Below, in pieces: positions 18,743-23,247 of a stretch of DNA of 23,247 nt. The notes below the pieces were generated by a model that saw only the letters and a program-made list of their open reading frames with translations, was not told the origin of the DNA and searched no databases. This stretch comes from Gamsiella multidivaricata. Taxonomy: Eukaryota; Mortierellomycota; Mortierellomycetes; Mortierellales; Mortierellaceae. Both the position numbers and the translations under genes were made by a program. The stretch is taken from the NCBI RefSeq assembly GCF_025024155.1, contig NW_026251877.1, forward strand, positions 1 to 23,247, given 5' to 3'. Positions within the stretch are counted from its first letter, which is position 1, and each line of letters starts with the position of its first letter.

Positions 18743-21700
18743 TTAATCGTCCTGAGTCAAACCGTCACTACGTATGCGACCCAGACGATGGACTCGCAAA
18801 TGACGACGCATATTGCTCTGGACAGAGAACTGTCGTCCGCAACCTTCCTCGGAGCACTTGAACGGACGCTCGCCTGTATGCGAATAAGTGTGAATTCTAA
18901 GAGAGCTCGGCCGACTAAACCGCTTGCTGCAATACTGACACTGGTACCGACACCCAAGCGGGATCGTCTCCAGTCCTGCAAGGAGTGCTCTCTGACGCGA
19001 TAGATATGGTCCTCGTCGGTTCGGTGTCTTAGCATTGGATGGGTTATTAGAGTGATTGTCTAAAAGCGTGGACGTCGAGTGCTGCTGCTGCTGATACTGT
19101 CCAGGATGGTGCGGCATGTTCGGATGCTGCTGTGAACGAGGCGGATAGGATTGAGGATGATGCGATGCATTTGGAATAAATCCCTGAGGACGCTGTCGGG
19201 AATAATTCTGATGCACCAAAGACTCATCATGCGACTGCGAAGGAAGCTGAGAATGGGCGTTAGGGCCTCGGTAACCAGATGGCAGGATGTTTTCTCTCGA
19301 ATGGAACGGACCATGGCGAGCACTCTCCAGTGATGGATCATAGTCGCTCGGATATGGCTGTCGTGGGTGTTGCTGCTGAGGCCGCATCTGCAAAGACTGC
19401 CTATGCTCGCTCTCTTCGTCAAACTCTTCTTCGCCATCGTCCCCTTCTCCCTCGTCTGCGTCCTCAGCCTCTTCCTCGTCGACATCTTCCTCTGGATAGT
19501 CCACCATACGTCTCTGTCGCTTCTGTGCTGACTCGAACGTCTGTAGATCTGATTCTGAAACGGAAAGTCGAATGCTGCGACGCTGAGACCCGCTCCAATG
19601 GAGTGTCTCCGGTGCAGCCGTTGTCAAAGACGATGACTGAAGCTGCATAGTACTTTTTCCACCTCTCCTTACTTCCACAGTGCTTCTGCGGTCTAGTCCT
19701 GAAGCTTCGTCACTCCAGCTTTGGTTGTATCTGTCACCTAAATCACCATGCTTGTCCGAGTCCATATTCTGCCTGCTGCCGAAACTACCCCGCTCTGTAT
19801 GGAGATATCCCTGCGAACTATGACGTATGTGGCGGCACTCGACCCCGTCTGCAAAGTTTGGTTGGGGCGAGGACGGATAGCTCATTGGGTGGTTCGTGGA
19901 AGAAGGATGGGGAGAAGCAGGCCTCCTGGACGAGCGACGACCTTCGTCCTTCATACGAGCGTAGCGCAAGTCGCCATCGCTGGACTGAGAGGGAAATGAT
20001 CGAGGGGGGTGTGCGGGGGTATAGTAGGGATGCGAAGGACCTGGCGACGAGATCCGTTCTGATCGTGTAGGTAATCCTTGCTGCTGAAAGCCAGGCTGTC
20101 TAGGCAAGGGTGCCTCCAGAGAAGCAGAGGGTACACCGTCCGCCGTGGCGAACCGTTGCCGATAAGACTGGTGGGACTGCTCATGCACTTGCTGGGATGG
20201 TTGCGCTGATGCGTGGCTGGTTGGGTGCTGGAAAGTTCTCTGGTCCGATTCGCGGACAGGGTCATACAATGGCGGCGGATGCTGCTGTTGTTGAGGTGAG
20301 GGGTGGGATGGATGATGAGGGGAGTGAGGTGTTGGAGTAAGTTGCTGATGAGGATGAGGGTTCATAAGGGCTTGCGACATGTGTGTGCCAGAGAGACCTG
20401 GCGAGGATAAGGGCTCATATCTTCGACTCTGTCCTTGACCGAATGGACCTGACTCTGAGTCCATGTTTCGCTCACCATCACGATAGCGTGCAGGCCATTC
20501 GCGTGAAAATTTTCGCTCATGAGCCATAATCTCCTGTGAAGCGCCAATGGCTCGCTGCGACGGGGATGGCGGTGATACTGAGTGGTTGTACGTGGTAGGC
20601 AACCGTGTTTCTTGCGATGCTGGATGACGGAAAAGAGATGATGAGTCGCGTATCCGGTTGTCAGATCGATAGTGCCGTTGTTCGCCGTTATAAAAAATAT
20701 GATTCTTCTCTTGTTCGTTGTAGGTATGGCGCGCGCCTTGACTCGGGGATATTTTGGATGCGCGATATCCGGCAGAAGCGTATTCTGAGTGGAACTGTGT
20801 CGGATGATGTGATTCAAACCGATAGGCGTTAGCCGAATCCTGGATATTGCCTCTATAAGATGGAGGTGAGGGGTGCGGATGACTCCATGGAGCTGATTGA
20901 ACAAGACCTCCGTGCGGGGATGAAAGAGCAGAGTTGCTACATGGTTGACCTGGCCGCTCAGAGCTGTCCATAAGTGTTGGGCGCCGGTCTGTACCAGGTT
21001 CCTTATAATCGCCCCGTATATTTGTCCGTGTGCTGCTTTGGTTGGGGCCATGTCTCGATCGAGAATCACTAATACTTGCTGCTGCCGTCCCTATGGTAAC
21101 CGCTGCCATAGCATCGACTGTTAATGGCGTCGATGCAGTCGTAGCTGTGGATATCGAAGGAGAAGGCGACGCTGACGACGAGGATGAAGATATCGAGGGG
21201 TCGAAGGGAGATGTTCTTCGTTGCGATCGATACGACGAAGGTGCGGATTGAGGGGGTGGTGGTGGACCTTGACTGTGGACACTTGGTCGTGGCGGCCATG
21301 TCGTGGCCGTTAGAGCAGCACGTGGATCGCGCCTTGAATCGCCAGCACCCTCCGCAAAGAAGGGATTTTTTGGCGAGACGCGCGGCGACTGAGAATAGTC
21401 TGACATCCTGGGAGGATCGGCATCAGACAAGGCTGAGGGTGAGTAATATCGGTCGTATTCAGTAGTATAGCCACTCGTGTAACTGTAATGCTTTGTGGGC
21501 TGCGTTTGAGCGCGAGAACCCAATGGCATGCCACCGAGAGCTGTGGGGGAGGGGATGGGTATCGGCTCCCTGCCGTAGTCCTGCTCGTGTGAGTTGAGAT
21601 GGAGCGGGCGGAGTGGTTCGTACGGTGGATGTGGATGATGCTGTGTTTGGCGGTGCTGTGGGCTATTGCGCTGCGGGTTGGGCCCCTCAACTGCAATGAC

Positions 21701-21865
21701 ATTGTGCTGCCTGTGGTCTGGGATCTCTTTTTGATAATGATGGTCTGTAGTCGCTGATAGGGATAATGGCGATGGCGGCGCTGATGACGAGGGTGGACCA
21801 GGAGCATCATTGGTTCGGGTAGTACCCAGATCATTGTCGAGCAGATGACGGATTGATGGTAGCAT
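18743..21865 (-). CDS. C2H2 zinc-finger transcription factor, long disordered N-terminus
   Basis: One uninterrupted exon of 1040 residues from MLPSIRHLLDND to the stop at 18743. Two adjacent C2H2 fingers lie at the extreme C-terminus: CQYC with H992 and H996 (Cys976, Cys979), the canonical linker HTGERPFKC, and a second finger with Cys1004, Cys1009, His1022 and His1026 (C-x4-C). This predicts sequence-specific DNA binding in the nucleus. The preceding 950 residues are low complexity: Ser/Pro/His/Gln-rich, with basic arginine-serine patches and an acidic run EEDVDEEEAEDADEGEGDD near 800 that could act in activation. The N-terminal LPSIRHLL resembles short leucine motifs in other fungal regulators (inference). 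I could not assign an orthologue, and target genes are unknown. The absence of introns contrasts with its intron-rich neighbours. Confidence 0.88.
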   Translation of the reverse strand: MLPSIRHLLDNDLGTTRTNDAPGPPSSSAPPSPLSLSATTDHHYQKEIPDHRQHNVIAVEGPNPQRNSPQHRQTQHHPHPPYEPLRPLHLNSHEQDYGREPIPIPSPTALGGMPLGSRAQTQPTKHYSYTSGYTTEYDRYYSPSALSDADPPRMSDYSQSPRVSPKNPFFAEGAGDSRRDPRAALTATTWPPRPSVHSQGPPPPPQSAPSSYRSQRRTSPFDPSISSSSSSASPSPSISTATTASTPLTVDAMAAVTIGTAAASISDSRSRHGPNQSSTRTNIRGDYKEPGTDRRPTLMDSSERPGQPCSNSALSSPHGGLVQSAPWSHPHPSPPSYRGNIQDSANAYRFESHHPTQFHSEYASAGYRASKISPSQGARHTYNEQEKNHIFYNGEQRHYRSDNRIRDSSSLFRHPASQETRLPTTYNHSVSPPSPSQRAIGASQEIMAHERKFSREWPARYRDGERNMDSESGPFGQGQSRRYEPLSSPGLSGTHMSQALMNPHPHQQLTPTPHSPHHPSHPSPQQQQHPPPLYDPVRESDQRTFQHPTSHASAQPSQQVHEQSHQSYRQRFATADGVPSASLEAPLPRQPGFQQQGLPTRSERISSPGPSHPYYTPAHPPRSFPSQSSDGDLRYARMKDEGRRSSRRPASPHPSSTNHPMSYPSSPQPNFADGVECRHIRHSSQGYLHTERGSFGSRQNMDSDKHGDLGDRYNQSWSDEASGLDRRSTVEVRRGGKSTMQLQSSSLTTAAPETLHWSGSQRRSIRLSVSESDLQTFESAQKRQRRMVDYPEEDVDEEEAEDADEGEGDDGEEEFDEESEHRQSLQMRPQQQHPRQPYPSDYDPSLESARHGPFHSRENILPSGYRGPNAHSQLPSQSHDESLVHQNYSRQRPQGFIPNASHHPQSYPPRSQQHPNMPHHPGQYQQQQHSTSTLLDNHSNNPSNAKTPNRRGPYLSRQRALLAGLETIPLGCRYQCQYCSKRFSRPSSLRIHTYSHTGERPFKCSEEGCGRQFSVQSNMRRHLRVHRLGRIRSDGLTQDD

Positions 21866-23247
21866 GGTGTATCAGTCTACTCGAAAGTTGAACTAATGAC
21901 GGCCCTTGATGTTCACGTGGCGGGCGGTGTGCAGGTCCTTAGATTCTGGAATGGCGGTCCAGAATGGGATTTGACGACAGGCCAGATAAGACAATAAAAG
22001 AACAAGAAGAGGACGACCTTCTTTCCTTTACCAGCTTGTTGTGTAATCGCCCTGTGTGGATATGTTTGGTCAATCAACCCCCTGCCTTTTGCGCTGTATT
22101 GCAACTTGCGAGGATACGAAGAGCAGTCGTAGAGCGATCAATCTACGAGAAAGGAGCAAGGGACACCTGCACAATACAGATTAGTAACCATTTTGTATAT
22201 GTCAAAAAGGAGAAAAGGGTCGAGGGAGGGGCAGTTCATGCCTGCCGAGAAAGAGAAACCCTCCCGCGGGCGGTGCTGGACACCGCCGCATGTGCAGCGT
22301 AGGGAGAACATGCATACACACCGCCTCCTGGATATGGTGGTTCTTCATGAGAAGCGGAGTGAACACGCAAAAAAAGAATCAGGAAACAATTCTAATATAA
22401 AGATGTAATATTTGGTGGGCGATGCGTCTAGGTGATGATCGTCCATCGGATCGTCTGCAAGATCGATCATAGTCCGCTGTCCTCACCCAATGCGTGCATA
22501 ACACCTTTCCAGAAACACGTTGAACTTTAAGTACAGTCGCCACTTTCCCCTCCCATTTAATATAGCAAATGAAAAACAGTGAAGAAAGGGGCGGTCGCGC
22601 TCGGTGCACAAAAGCAGGCATTGGGCAGTAAAGCAATAGTTGGTGCAAGGGTTTGGACTAAGGGTAACCGATTGCCGCAATGGATTAGGTGAACAAAGCT
22701 TGGTATGAAGGGATACGCATCGATTCTTCTTACTTGACCGTTGCAGTTCGTTTTATCGTATGTTTCGTGATTGTCTCCTATGCGGACTCTCCTTGATAGA
22801 CGTTGAGGTCTCCAGTTGCGTTCGTGCCTTCTGTCGCGGGTCCCCGCTAATACGGTACTTTCGTAAGTTTTTTATACCAGTGGTATACAAAGCTACAAAA
22901 CTTGACGACAGAGAGGGAAAAGTGACTGAAGGTGTGAAAAAGGGCACTGAAATGGAACTGTATTACAAGCAGGGCATCATGACGACGGGATATGGGGCTG
23001 TGGATAGAGACTATGGGCCTCCTTGATCGTGAAAATAAGGTAGATTGGGGGATGTCGTGCGGACAAAAGTCGGGGGTCGTGAAACCGAGCCCGCAGTACT
23101 GTATGAACGAAGTGTTCCTGGGCGATTCGATCAGGGCACTGGGCTGACACTGTCCTGTGGAGAGAAGGAACGTTGGAACAAGTGTCGGCAAGTTGTGTTG
23201 ACAAGCAGAGGCGGTTTGGAGGGATGAGAGGGATGAGAGGGACGAGA
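21866..23247. other. 5' flank of the zinc-finger gene, no supportable gene
   Basis: About 1.4 kb upstream of the zinc-finger start contain no translation resembling a known family on either strand; the longest frames are about 90-115 codons and lack coding character. A long leader with small upstream frames for the zinc-finger gene is possible. The window ends in three copies of a 9-mer, GGGATGAGA (the third reads GGGACGAGA), at 23221-23247, which may continue beyond the edge. Confidence 0.55.
23221..23247. repeat. 9-bp direct repeat, three units, at the window edge
   Basis: GGGATGAGA occurs twice, followed by one copy with a T-to-C change. The array reaches the last base, so its full length cannot be judged here. 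Confidence 0.85.

Noticed and set aside
20362..21069. 235-codon minus-strand frame within the zinc-finger gene
   Set aside because: It is an out-of-frame shadow of the 1040-residue frame, which ends in canonical zinc fingers.
22760..23026. 88-codon plus-strand frame starting MFRDCLLCGLS
   Set aside because: It has an ATG start but no recognisable family, no splice or promoter support, and a length expected by chance in this stretch.

Overview
The window looks like nuclear DNA of a filamentous fungus. Genes are split by short GT-AG introns of about 95 to 235 nt, proteins carry polyglutamine and Ser/Pro-rich tracts, promoters are CT-rich, and the recognisable proteins are eukaryotic housekeeping families. 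Intron density and protein style fit an early-diverging lineage such as Mortierellomycotina (Mucoromycota). That placement is inference; there is no rRNA or other marker to fix it.

Layout. 36-2441 (-): an HRD3/SEL1L-like Sel1-repeat protein of ER-associated degradation, eight exons visible, 3' end beyond the window. 2442-3086: intergenic, with a 12-bp minisatellite. 3087-5656 (-): a two-exon, 804-residue, mostly disordered polyQ protein, probably nuclear, not recognised. 5657-7132: no supportable gene, but a strong G-quadruplex-type tract. 7133-8204 (-): the decayed remains of a whole Ras-family small GTPase gene. 8668-9508 (-): a Lys/Glu-rich coding exon whose start is unresolved. 10567-14154 (-): a complete six-exon DIS3/RRP44 exosome ribonuclease. 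14155-14536: a 382-bp divergent promoter with a (TG)13 repeat. 14537-16434 (+): a four-exon 8-amino-7-oxononanoate synthase (biotin pathway) ending in the peroxisomal signal AKL. 16559-18184 (-): a single-pass membrane protein with a Cys-rich ectodomain and proline-rich tail. 18743-21865 (-): an intronless 1040-residue protein with two C-terminal C2H2 zinc fingers. 21866-23247: leader or intergenic sequence without a supportable gene.

These are independent eukaryotic genes, not an operon or a defence island. The only arrangement with likely regulatory meaning is the head-to-head DIS3/biotin-synthase pair. The most interesting items are the Ras pseudogene, which sequence similarity recovers from P-loop to C-terminus although it is split over several frames, and the PTS1-tagged biotin enzyme. 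No CRISPR array, tRNA, rRNA or intact transposon was seen.
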